Shown: positions 48,201 through 57,469 of the stretch, piece by piece
Position numbering within the stretch: the first letter of the stretch is position 1
Layout of the letters: the number at the start of each line of letters is the position of its first letter
Source of the DNA: Hondaea fermentalgiana
Taxonomy: Eukaryota; Sar; Bigyra; Thraustochytrida; Thraustochytriidae
Length of the DNA: 64,000 nt
Assembly: GCA_014084085.1 (NCBI GenBank)
Contig: NPFB01000040.1
Span: 489,699 to 553,698 of the forward strand
Reading direction: 5' to 3'
Made by a program: the position numbers and the translations under genes
The notes under the pieces: generated by a model
What the model saw: the letters and a program-made list of their open reading frames with translations, nothing else
Database searches by the model: none
What the model was told of the DNA's origin: nothing

Positions 48201-48545
48201 GAGAAAGATGGTGTCTTGGTCTACAGCGTTGCCCAAATCATCCTGCGCTTGAGCGGAGATTGGAAAAATGCCCTGCTCCTCGAAAACGAGCACTATTGTA
48301 GTGTTTCCGATGATCTCGCTCACGGTGACGCCTGTGTCTGGGACACTCCAACCCGTGAGGGTATTTGCGCCGGCGACAAAGGTAATGCTGATCTGGTCTC
48401 CAACACGGAAGCCGCTTTCTGCAACGCGATTGAGGTTGTCCACGAGATACCGCGTGGACACGTTGTCAGCGAGAATACACGTGGCGCACGTCAAGGCCGC
48501 CACTAGCGCCGTCGTCAAGCGCGCCGTCGTCAAGCGTGCCGTCAT
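45279..48545 (-). CDS. CatSper auxiliary subunit (delta/epsilon/gamma family)
   Basis: 1088 residues from the ATG at 48545; the frame is open to 48704, but residues from 48545 form a good signal peptide (TTALVAALTCATCILA). A large extracellular part with several N-glycosylation sites follows, including a probable beta-propeller region (repeats such as VSPDGQLLLWTDTSLYISPSGG). The membrane-proximal 300 residues carry the family signature: YGCPTFVPYTYAFKPGLEIW, YGFTAAEMGCLRRPETW, NYQTCYV, and VVVDPDYSFCTLQARFSVEAYG. One transmembrane helix near 1042-1065 (IIIFTVVMCSMLMLVCTYF) and a short basic tail end it. In sperm these subunits form the extracellular canopy over the CatSper calcium channel of the flagellum. 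Which of the delta, epsilon or gamma subunits is nearest cannot be settled here. Confidence 0.88.
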   Translation of the reverse strand: MTARLTTARLTTALVAALTCATCILADNVSTRYLVDNLNRVAESGFRVGDQISITFVAGANTLTGWSVPDTGVTVSEIIGNTTIVLVFEEQGIFPISAQAQDDLGNAVDQDTIFLDIASNTINCHVWRSCFTLPNSTDCITSWTAMSSSTNTNLLLRVWLGFAADLMRRPHETFSMTERETILTEEMYLLGEQPRVSLAQGRFRSLTDPLFAFNNADDNGTALGAFDMQDKHWTFTLSTRLLGQSRVDFAGDTAQILLEGQSVSSMGCAAEARHIWLDLPKFMLEPATEDQEDLTEAPILAEDFCAPTYVMRSVAKQGSAWVVQGLMASAGGQAPLVSLVEAAPDTPGEAIIDAAPTRLGLVFLQESGLTRLDAALQTDATSLGAGTALAVDIDGLVLTRLAAPMACDWLLDHDEETRNDVLVAWNDASSSVSSIFFFRFAANSSHVHRHNFALDGEYTVLQVLPLVSSASSVALVHDGATYALLSVNEIANTVSRLPALPADIDNTAQVASPVSPDGQLLLWTDTSLYISPSGGFSWHKINFATYDLLQADFVPEQDLLFNNGDTIEQVATSMLGKFIVRTRAGRLFAGTFGLAKAVELYSPFADADTTAASLHFRPDGSLLGIEGGAGASARVYEVEQLYRITSNGADISTIDAAALDTAASLKCPFLEWYQVDPSADSFYADMNDEIVVSTSLTHDASVEGLHVSFQNSDRTLLDIRPGVESVSTSANGELIHRKRKVHLSVPPNISSRTGIGSQEQASGKAVVRATPTRLASSCDTPTKIVQVHIGCPRGRHLRYSPPEAYIEPSISVVSSDCEAEASAGSTDEEVAAIRKACTCRQYENHYNTLPREIVNEDRLLNQATYSNRDVNWTEDDVTFKFDYDTYGCPTFVPYTYAFKPGLEIWDGDVKVKDVDADFVVFEMSSREDYTYGFTAAEMGCLRRPETWDDKLANDANITDAWGSHNYQTCYVADTESTSTIDEWGTLVYEVLNATSENYITFKATTLKDAPYEFVAVVVDPDYSFCTLQARFSVEAYGIPIDGFTTFIIIFTVVMCSMLMLVCTYFYHRHDILYAAQNKDNDNESKKKL

Positions 48546-50768
48546 ATTGCTCGCCTCCAATGGATGTTGCGAACGAAGCGAGAGGCAAGTCTGGCTGCCT
48601 GGCCCGGGCAAGAAAAGAAGAGGCCCTGCCTGCGCGCCCACCTTGGCTTGCCTTGGCCTATCTCTCTTTGCGTCTGCCGCTGCGCGGCAGCCTTGCGCCC
48701 GCAACGCAACGCAACGCGACGCGACACCGTAGAACTATGAAATATTGGGACGCGCTGTCTCTGACCGTTGAGCCATAAAAAGAGAGAAGGCGCTGCATCG
48801 TGCACGATATTGGCGATGGCACAGCCAGATTCAAACAAGAACAGAACAGATAGGACGAATGGTGCTTCGCAAAAGATGCAAGGAGGAAAAGATAGTTGGA
48901 TTGATGATTGGCAACGGATGCAGGAAGGGGTTGGCGACTGGCAGGCGATGCAAAAAAGAATAGCCGGGTGTAAAACGAATGGCGGTTGGCAACAGACCCC
49001 AGAAAACTTCGTATTCTCTACTTGTTGGATCAACGACAATCGAATGCAGAAATGAGTGAGCTAGTTTTTACAACAACGGCGGCCAGGTGTCGCGTTCGTA
49101 CTTTTGAGCAACGAGATCCTCCTTTGAATGATCTTCAGCAAGACTTCGAGAGATTCAAGACCTTTTTGGACAACATGTGCTCGACCACGAAATACATTGC
49201 TCAGGTCGCAGAACTATCTTGGCAGCGTAGCACCTTCAGGCTGACGCGTAGCATCTATTTTAATTCAAGTTTTGACTCGCAGAAACAATCTCGACTTTTT
49301 GTCACGTGCTTGCTCGGCTGTGGCTGAACAAGATGACTTTCATTTGCTTCTGGGACTGCCAATTCTTTGTGTCTGGCCGTCCCTACTGCCAATTAAAAAA
49401 AACGAATTGGTGGGAGATCAAAATTCGATCAAGCTGTAGCCGCTTTCTTACAAATATCTCGCAGAACTTTAAAGAAGGTTGCAATAGTAGCAGAAGGTTT
49501 TTAAGCCCGCGCAAATTGTCGCTGCTGCTTTCTCCCGCGAGGATCCCCATGCATATTTTTGAAATAAAGAAGGGGGCCTATGGGCAACTTCAAGTCAGCA
49601 AAACTGCCTTTCTTTTACAAGGTTATAAAGAAAAATATACATCAAGTACTGCGTTGTGTCTGTGGAGCGCGCGTCCGACTGTTTGCTGGACGCGGCCATC
49701 TCAGAAGTGCCGAGTGCATTGCAAACATTTCGCGGATCAATTTCGCCTCTCGTCGGACATACTTTGCCGCTTCGGAATTCAGGCCTCATTCCGACACGTC
49801 GCTCCGGCGGAGACAAAAGTCCTCCTCATTCTTTCAGTGATATATACCTTAGTACGGACCTCTCACACACCAAGAAACCACGCAAGCAAGCACGCGAGGC
49901 GTCTTTTCTATTCCCTGGTGTACTCCTATCAGTAAGCAAGGAACGCAAGGAAGGTGGACTGCAGGAACTTCATCCATCCATGCAGTATGCTCATCCCGCC
50001 ACCGTTTGCAAGGGTGGCGTTAAAGCAAAACAAAGATCGACCAACCAAGAAAAAGTCAAGTGAGGAGCCAAGGTTTCCCGGCCGGGCCGCACGCACACCA
50101 AGATGGCTGGGGAGATGCACTACTCGGCCACCAGCGCGCAGGCGGACGAGTGCTGGTTCAAGGACGCTCGGTCGCTGCCTGCCTGCCTTCCTGCCCGCCG
50201 GCGTCGACATCCCTCGACGCCTGGCGAGGCGAAGGACTCGCAGGTTTCTCCATCCACCATGGCCGCTGTCGCATTTCCCTCGCGTGCGCGCGTGCCTCTC
50301 TGCATTTCTTTTCTCCTTTCTTCCTTTATGGCGTGTCGGGTCCATTCGCAGTTCACAGGGGGCCCGAAACCTGGACCTGATTTCCTTCAATTTTCATTTC
50401 GACATTGCCAACAAGGCCCCGGAGGGCCTCGGCCGCGACGGCAAAAGAGCTCGCGCCAGGCCCCGTCCGCGCGCGCGCGGTCGCTCGTCCCGGACGCCCC
50501 GCCCAGTGGCCGCCCGGCGCCACGTGGACTACATCTGTCGCTGCTGGCTTTGGCCGAGAAGCCGCGCTGGATGCCGTGCTTGCGTGCGTGCAAGGCAGGC
50601 GCCGCTGGCGAGCGAGCGCAGGTGGCCGGCGAGCGAGGCCGCTCGGGTCGAGGACATTCGCGAGGGCGCGGCCGGCCGCGCGAAGGTCTTTCCGCGCGGC
50701 GCGCACTGCGAGCGCATCCCGTCGTCGCGCTCAAAGTGAGCGCCGAGGACTCGTACGAGCTCGCACAA

Positions 50769-50805
50769 TTTCCTTTCCTTTCCTTTCCTTTCCTTTCCTT
50801 CCCTT
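50769..50805. repeat. (TTTCC)n run
   Basis: Seven TTTCC units. Confidence 0.9.
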
Positions 50806-50867
50806 TCACTTCACAAATAATGGTCGCATCGCTCGTCCGCGCTCGGCCAATCGCCGCGCCCTTGCCG

Positions 50868-50925
50868 CCAGGCCAGGCCAAGCCAAGCCAAGCCAAGCCA
50901 AGCCACGCCAAGCCAGGCGTGCCAC
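50868..50925. repeat. (AAGCC)n run
   Basis: About ten AAGCC/AGGCC units. Confidence 0.9.
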
Positions 50926-51458
50926 TCGCAGATGGCTGCACCAGAGATGACGACGGCTCCTTGATCGATCAGCGGGCGCAAGTGGTATCTGGGAGCGGAA
51001 GGATACCGTTGCTGGTCAACACCGGCCCCGTCGCAGACGCGGTGCGGTAAAGCGCGGAAGGGGGTGCAGAAATCGCGCGCTTGGCGAGCGCGAAAGAGCC
51101 TCAAAACGTGCGCAAAAGAAGAAATTGCAAAATCGCGACGCGCGGTGCGAGGTCACGCACGCAGAGGAGCAAAGCAGTCTCGCCCGGCTGACCCCCCCCA
51201 CCTGCTGCATGGCGACCTCTTCTTCTTGGATGTTGTCGTCCGTCTCCAGCCAACGCTTCGTCGCCGTCGCTGTCGTCGTCGTCATCCTCGTCGCCTTCAT
51301 CGCAAGTCGGCCGTGGCGAGGCGTTTTCGCGGTCTGCCTGCGCGCCGTCCTCAGCCCGCCCGCCGAGGACGCTCGGAACTCGCCGCCCACGCTCCCCGAG
51401 CTCAGCAAGCTGCAGCTGCCTGCCTTGCGTCCCTCGCCGCCGAGTTGTGCCGCCTCGA

Positions 51459-51520
51459 GTTGAGTTGAGATGAGCTGAGTTGAGTTGAGTCGAGTTGAGT
51501 TGACTTGAGATGACTTGAGT
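51459..51520. repeat. (GAGTT)n imperfect repeat
   Basis: About twelve GAGTT-like pentamers with substitutions (GAGAT, GAGCT, GAGTC). Confidence 0.85.
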
Positions 51521-51925
51521 GGACTTGGTTGTCGCACTCGGCGTCCCTGCGCTCCCGATTGCGTGCTTGCTTGTTTGCCAGGACTGCCGCTTGCTTTGAA
51601 TTCCGGATCAGAGAGTGTGCACCCGAGACTTTCTTTCCTTCTTTCCTTTTATTTTTCGTTTCTCGGTTGTGCAGGTTGAAGTCGCATCCACCCACCCGTG
51701 TCCCTTCGTTTCTGCCGTCCGTCCGTCCGCACGCACGCACGCAACGCGCTCCTGCAGCTGCTGCTGCTGGTGTGGCTGCTGGCCGTGCCCGCCACTCTTG
51801 GCGCTGCTCTCACACGAGCACGCGCCTGCACGGCACTGCACAGCGCCTGCGCCGGCGTCTGCGCGGGGCCGCTTCCGCGCCGGCGCAGCTCGCAGTCGCG
51901 GTTGCTTGCTTTCACATCCATGTGA

Positions 51926-52005
51926 ATCAATCAATCAATTTTGAAATCAAATCAAACAAACCAATCAATCAATCAATCGATCAATCGATCAACCAACCCA
52001 AATCG
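51926..52005. repeat. (AATC)n imperfect repeat
   Basis: AATC/GATC tetramers in two blocks separated by AAATCAAATCAAAC. Confidence 0.85.
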
Positions 52006-54784
52006 ATTGGTGCCGGCCACGGCTGTTCGCAGGTGGTCTCTTGTGCATCGGGTCCGCGAATCGGGGGTTTGGTGGGAATACCTTTGTAACAAAAAGAAAC
52101 GGAAAAAAGAAAAAAGAAAAGAAAAGAAAAGAGCTTCAAAGAAAAAGTCCTTTCTTCCGCTTCTTTCATTTTCTTTCCTCTCTCTTTCAGGTCCTTCGTT
52201 TTAGCAGCTGCAGCAGCAAAAGGGACTCGAGGCCGCGAACCCGTGGGAGGCCGTGCGAAAGTGAGGTTTGGTTTGTTGCTGTTTTTGATCTTCCTTTTAG
52301 GGCCTGTGCAAGTTAGGCTGCGCAAGTCACGAAAACCGGCAGCGGCCAGTGGCGGGTCGGCGCTGATTCAGTGACGGCGGCCGGGTCAGGATTCCCGGGA
52401 CGCGCGCTCTCGGATTCTGGCGCGCCTTTATTCAGCCACCATGGCCTCCAAGCTCATGCGATCGAGGCGTCTCGCCGGCCTCTGCGCGTCGTGCGCACGC
52501 CTCTCGCTGTCGTGACGTGGAGGCGAAGCAGGTGCGGGAAGAAGTTGGTCGCGTGTTGGGCGCGAAGGCCGAAAGTGGGAACGGACGATCGCCCAGGAGC
52601 TTACCAAAGCGACGCTTGCGTTTGCGCAGCTCGCCGCGCCGCCACTGCTGCCGCGCGCCTGTGCGCGACTGCGACAAACAACTCGTCAAGCGATTGGCAC
52701 AAGTCGTCCATGATGGCAAGGCGAGTCTTTGCATTGCGCTCTCGGCCTCTGCAGCTGCATGATGGGTCGGGCAATAAACGGCGAGGTACTGCGCGGTACT
52801 GTGCTGTACTTCATTGAACGAGCAGCCAGCACCGCACAGCACTGCATGCATGCATGACAAGAAAAGACAAGACAACAAACAAACAAGATGCAGCAACTGC
52901 ATCGATCGCGAGGCGGGTCTGAAAGAAAGGAAACAAAACACCTGGCTTGCGGTGCACGTCCGCCGAGTCAGAACCTACCTAGTACTAACTGTAAAACCCT
53001 CTTGAGCCGTTCTTTCAACGCTTTCGCCCTCTTGATGTGAGTGGCCGTTCTTTCACGTTGCAAGAGTTCCCGGGTCCCAGGCAGATGGATGCTTTCGGAC
53101 CCACGCAATTTTGGCCGCAGCGCGCCTTGAGATTCCGGTCCCGCGCGGACCAAATTTTCCGTCGCGTCTCTCATTGGCAATCAACAATGTGTTTCTTTGC
53201 CGTTGGCGTATTTCATAAGGAAAGGGAATCTATTTCCCGGCGGCTTCATGCCAGTGGTGGCTGTGGCCAGCTGCGCTTGGATCCGTTTCCTGGGCGAGCG
53301 CGAGTTGTCCTCGGACTGTACGCCAAGCCGTACGATGTCACCTTGCACGCGGAGACTTCTCCTCACTCATAAGCCAGACCAGCTGCCCCCGGCTGGCTGC
53401 AGACCAGACCAGACCAGGCCGGTCCGAGCTCGCCAATTTGCGCTCTTCAATGTCGATCCCGACGTCCGGCCCAAGACCGTCCCTGACCGCCCCGGCGCCT
53501 GGCTCGAGGCGCACAGGTCGACCGCGAGCGCTCCTATCACTATCGTAGCAACCGACCCGGCTCCGGCGCGAAGAAAAGTGATTCTGACGGGGCCGGGTGC
53601 TGGCTGGCTGGCTGGCTGGCTATCCGTTTGGGACGGACTTGGACTTCATTTTCACTCATTCATCCCATCCCGCCTTTGCGAATCAGGACAGGGTCTCGGC
53701 CTTCCTTGCCTGCTTATACCTGTCAAGAATTCCTGGCTTCAGCCTGCGCTAGGCAGGTGCGTCATCGCGTGGCGGCGCGGCCTTCACCCCCCGGGGACCT
53801 GCACCCATGGCTGCCTATTCTCGCAGACTCTCGGTTTGCGACGCTGCGGCCAAGCCGTGCACGTGTGCGCACGTGCTGCTGTGCCAAATTTTAAAAAAAA
53901 ATCCCCTGTTTATAATATCGTACCAGCTGCGAGTGCTCGTCATTATTGTTGTTCTTGTCGTTGATGTTGTTGCAGAAAAGCAAAACTTGCCTTGCCTTGC
54001 CTGCCTTGCCTTCCCTTGCCTCCGAGTTGCCTCGCCTTGTGTTCAAGTTGTGTTAAAGAGGGTGAAAGTGAGCTCCCGCGAGAAGGCGCGAGAAGTCGCG
54101 GGTCCTGCGCGTCATCACAACCTGCGCCTGCTTTGTTACCGCGAGAGCCCAGGAGACCCACCCGTCCACCCGTCCATCCGTCCACTTCTTTATTACCGTC
54201 CATCATCATCCCCACCTCCGTCCACGCCGAGGACGGACCACTGGTGGCCGGAGGCCTCCGGGCGCGCGCACTGCCGCAGCCGCAAGCCTCGGTGCGTCAG
54301 AAACGGCGATCGCGTGCTCGCGAATTTCTCGACATGCTTGGTCCATCCAACCGAGGCGCGCAGCAGCAGCTAGTTAGTTAGCTTGCCTGGTTGCTCGATC
54401 GATCGAGCGAGAGAGGGAGAGAGCTTACTTTCTCAATACCAATCAGGTAGGTGTGGCTGGACGAGCGTCATCATCATTCAGACTAGCCAGCCTGCTGAGC
54501 CAGATAGCCTGCACTGCTGCAGCGACTGCGAACCGGCCTCGCGAAGAATTCGAAGCGAGGGAAGGCAAAACCCGAATCGAAAGGTCGTCGAGGCCAGCTC
54601 CAAAGCTTGCGTTGGTCTGCATTGCTTTGCCTTGCTTGCCTTGCTTTGCTTTCTATCATCGTCGGGCAGCTTTGGTTGATCGAAGCGAGAAGCGAATCGA
54701 AGCGCTTTGTCGTATCGCGATACCTTAGCGCAAGGGCTAATCCAAGCTCATCTCAACTCACCAAATCGCTCAGAAAGAGCCAAA

Positions 54785-54815
54785 CAACCAACCAACCAAC
54801 CAACCAACCAACCAA
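54785..54815. repeat. (CAAC)n run
   Basis: About seven CCAA units. Confidence 0.9.
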
Positions 54816-55591
54816 ACAAAGGCAGGAAAAGTAAACAATCGGAGCAGCCAACTCCTTTCTCCCGTTTCCTCTTTCTTTTTCAGCCCCGGCCGTCTGTTCG
54901 CGGATTGGCAGGGTTCCGCGTGCCCGTTCTGTTTCTCGTTCTCCCGGCGCGGCCGTGGCGGAGACAGCCCAAGAGAACAAAGAGAACGCGGGCCACTTCG
55001 CGGGCGCGGTCCGGAAACGAGTGACCCGCGCGTCAGAGGTGCACCCCGCGCGTCTGAGCAGCTTCGTGCCTCGCGGTCCCTGCTGTAGCCGCAGAGGCCA
55101 CTGGTCCTCACCCCGCAAACTCTCCGCGAGTGACCCCTGGGACGGCGTCGCCGCGTCCCCCTCCTTTTCCGCTTTTCTTTCTTTCTTTCTTCCCTTTTTT
55201 CCTTTCTCCCCCCTCCTCCTCTTTTTTCCTTTTTTTTTAACCTTCGTACCGCGCTCGCTTCGTCCGCTCGCGGGTGCCGCGACCACGCACGACCCCGCGA
55301 GCGCGCGAGCGCGCGGGCAGGCAGGCAGGCAGGCAGACGCAGGCGCGCGGGCGCGGCCGGAGCAGCGGCGCGGCGCGGCGAGGCGCGGCGAGGCGCAGCG
55401 AGGCGCGGCGGCGCGCGCGAGCGTTAGGCGGGCGGGCGTCAGTCGGGGCGCGTCGTCAGGCGGGCAAACCTGCAGCGAATCGCGAAAAGGAAAAAGCGAG
55501 AGAAAGAAAGAAAGGAGAAAAGAAAGAAAAGAAAAAAACGCAAAAAGGCGGAAAGCAAGGAAAAAGAAAGCGAGGCCAGGCCGAACCGGGA

Positions 55592-55650
55592 GCGCAAGTG
55601 CGGAATAGCGGCGCGCAAGTGCGGAATAGCGGCGCGCAAGTGCGGAATAG
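55592..55650. repeat. 21-base tandem repeat, three copies, upstream of the TAZ gene
   Basis: GCGCAAGTGCGGAATAGCG plus two bases, starting at 55592, 55613 and 55634, nearly identical. It ends about 50 bases before the ATG of the TAZ-finger gene, so it lies in the core promoter or 5' leader. Confidence 0.85.
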
Positions 55651-55703
55651 GGTTCGCGGGCAGTGGCGCAGAGAGACAGAGAGGGAGGACTAGCGCAGCG
55701 GCC

Positions 55704-56501
55704 ATGGGCGTCGCGCAGCAGACCCCGCTCGGCGCGCGCGAGGCCGGCAAGCGCGGGTCGGTGGCGGCACGCGGCGGAGGCAAGGTCGCGGGCGGAGGCA
55801 TCGGCGGCAGCGGCCTCGGCGGCGGTCTGGGCGGCCTCGGCGGGTACAACAAGAAGAAGAAGTTCAGGATGGAGGAGCACATGGCGCGGCAGCACAAGCT
55901 GCACCGCGATTTGCAGCAGCAGCGGCGCAAGGACCTCAAGCTGTACCAGCATGTGCCGCTCCAGGGCTGCAGCAAGACCAAGCTGCTCGGCCTCCGCGCC
56001 ATGCAGAGACAGCAGCACGTGATGCAGGCGCGCCCGCGCCTGCACGAGCAGGGTCAACCGCAGGAGGAACAGCAGCAGCAGCAAGAACAGCAGCAGCAGC
56101 AGCAGCAGCAACCCTGGGGCCGACGATGCCGCGTTGATGTGGATGTAGACGCAGACACCGATGAAATCCGCGAGTTCAAGGAGACGCGCCATGATGAATG
56201 CGACGAGGCCTTCGACAAGGACCTGCACACGCACCTGGCCATGCTTCGCCACGCCATGGGTTGCTCACAGACCTCAGAGCAGTGCCCCGAGTGGTCTTGC
56301 TGCGCCTGGGTCAAGGATCTCTTTGAGCACATGTTGCAGTGCCGGCTTCGCCACGACCACGCACAGTGCCGCGACCCTAATTGCCGCTCCATGCGCAGGG
56401 CTCTCCGCCACTACTACTCTTGCCATTCCTCCGGATGCAAGACCTGCTCGCTGCTCATCTCCTCCACGAGCCCCACAAAAGCCATGCAGCATGGCCCATG
56501 A
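55704..56501 (+). CDS. small TAZ zinc-finger protein
   Basis: 265 residues; the ATG lies in GCCATGGG context. Residues 1-50 are Gly/Ala-rich, followed by basic KKKKFRMEEHMARQHKLHRD, a Gln-rich tract (about 115-137) and an acidic segment with VDVDVDADTDE. The C-terminal 75 residues (about 174-250) form a TAZ-type finger: LHTHLAMLRHAMGC, CPEWSCCAWVKDLFEHMLQC, CRDPNCRSMRRALRHYYSC and CKTCSLL, giving the HCCC-type zinc sites of CBP/p300 TAZ domains. CBP/p300 themselves are far larger and have a KIX, bromodomain and acetyltransferase, all absent here. It may be a transcription adaptor that binds acidic activation domains. Plant BTB-TAZ proteins show that TAZ domains occur in other contexts. Confidence 0.85.
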   Translation: MGVAQQTPLGAREAGKRGSVAARGGGKVAGGGIGGSGLGGGLGGLGGYNKKKKFRMEEHMARQHKLHRDLQQQRRKDLKLYQHVPLQGCSKTKLLGLRAMQRQQHVMQARPRLHEQGQPQEEQQQQQEQQQQQQQQPWGRRCRVDVDVDADTDEIREFKETRHDECDEAFDKDLHTHLAMLRHAMGCSQTSEQCPEWSCCAWVKDLFEHMLQCRLRHDHAQCRDPNCRSMRRALRHYYSCHSSGCKTCSLLISSTSPTKAMQHGP

Positions 56502-57469
56502 ATTCGCGCCCATCCATTTTTCCGCCTCCAATTGCCCTTATTCATGCCGTTACATTGATCAATCTCGCGCGGACGGACGCGAAACGATAAGGGTCCGAGT
56601 GAAAATCTCCGGCTCCGTGCCTGCCTATCCGGGTGACGCATGGCGTCCCCCGTGTACAAAAATTAAACCGGCCGCGAGCAATCCGCGACTGTTTGCGAGC
56701 GAAGAGGGCAAAAGCAGCTGCAGCACCCGACTCTGAGCAGTCCCCAGTGCAGCGCAGCACACTTTCGCTTCGAATTGCCCTTGCGCCCGGAGCCACGGAG
56801 TCTCGATTTGTCTCTCGCCCCGCTCGTTACCGGCCTGCACAATGCACTCATCGTGCACTTTCTCGCGGGTAGGTTCGCTCGAGCTAGCAATCGATCGATC
56901 GGTCTACTACCTCCCCTGCTCACTTTTTCATGCACTGGTGAGATGTGGATTGTATCCAGCGCAGAGAAGGCCCCGCCCGGATTCACTGGGTCCGGCCAGG
57001 CCTCGCTCGCCCTCTTGTTCTCGGGAGTCAGTCCGGACTGTGGGGCCAGCGCCTCGCCACTGTGGACGTTCCCGCTTCGAAGCTCGTGGGTGTGTGCACC
57101 AGGCAAGGACGGGAACGCGTGCGCGGACCGGCGAGCATGAATGAGTGCAGCCGAGCACACGCACGCGTGCCTGTCCCGAGCGACCGGGCGAGCGAGGGAA
57201 TCAACAAGTTTCGCGGGAGGTTTGACTAGCGTTGGCCTCTCCCGTGAATACAAGAATGAATGAATAAGCGAATCACTTGCCGGTCTTGTTGTGGCCAGCC
57301 AATCAAACAAAAGAACCAAGCTAGCAAAAACAAAACACTCGAGGCTCATCGCCTTGAACAGGAAATCAAGTGGACATACCTAATCAACTTTTCCTCACGC
57401 AAGCGTGCGTGCAAACAAAACCCCTGTAGCATTAGAATTGACCAGACTTCGAATCAGATTGATAGAAAT
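56502..57469. other. intergenic, no gene seen
   Basis: 968 bases. The GC-rich first part has open frames on both strands without recognisable domains; a (CGAT)n word lies near 56888-56901. The frame of the next gene is open from an ATG at 57260, but 57260-57469 is AT-rich and not protein-like. Confidence 0.5.

Larger units (their letters stand above)
48546..55703. other. long intergenic region, mostly simple sequence; two weak gene candidates
   Basis: 7.2 kb without a recognisable gene. The 49000-49960 part is lower in GC; it includes a plus frame from the ATG at 49052 to 49327 (91 residues, with DLQQDFERFKTFLDNMCSTT) that could be a small gene or exon. At 50103 an ATG in good context opens MAGEMHYSATSAQADECWFK, and after a pyrimidine-rich acceptor-like TTCGCAG (50350) a second frame reads GARNLDLISFNFHFDIANKA; these might be exons of one gene, but I cannot close a model. 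The rest (50750-55700) is microsatellites, polypurine and polypyrimidine runs (55151-55245). Confidence 0.4.

Noticed and set aside
55592..55650. Short regular repeats suggesting a CRISPR-like array
   Set aside because: The 21-base units are directly adjacent with no spacers, and the genome is eukaryotic.
54753..56252. 499-codon minus frame opposite the TAZ gene
   Set aside because: It is antisense to a recognisable zinc-finger gene and consists of Leu/Arg/Ser/Pro-rich low complexity.
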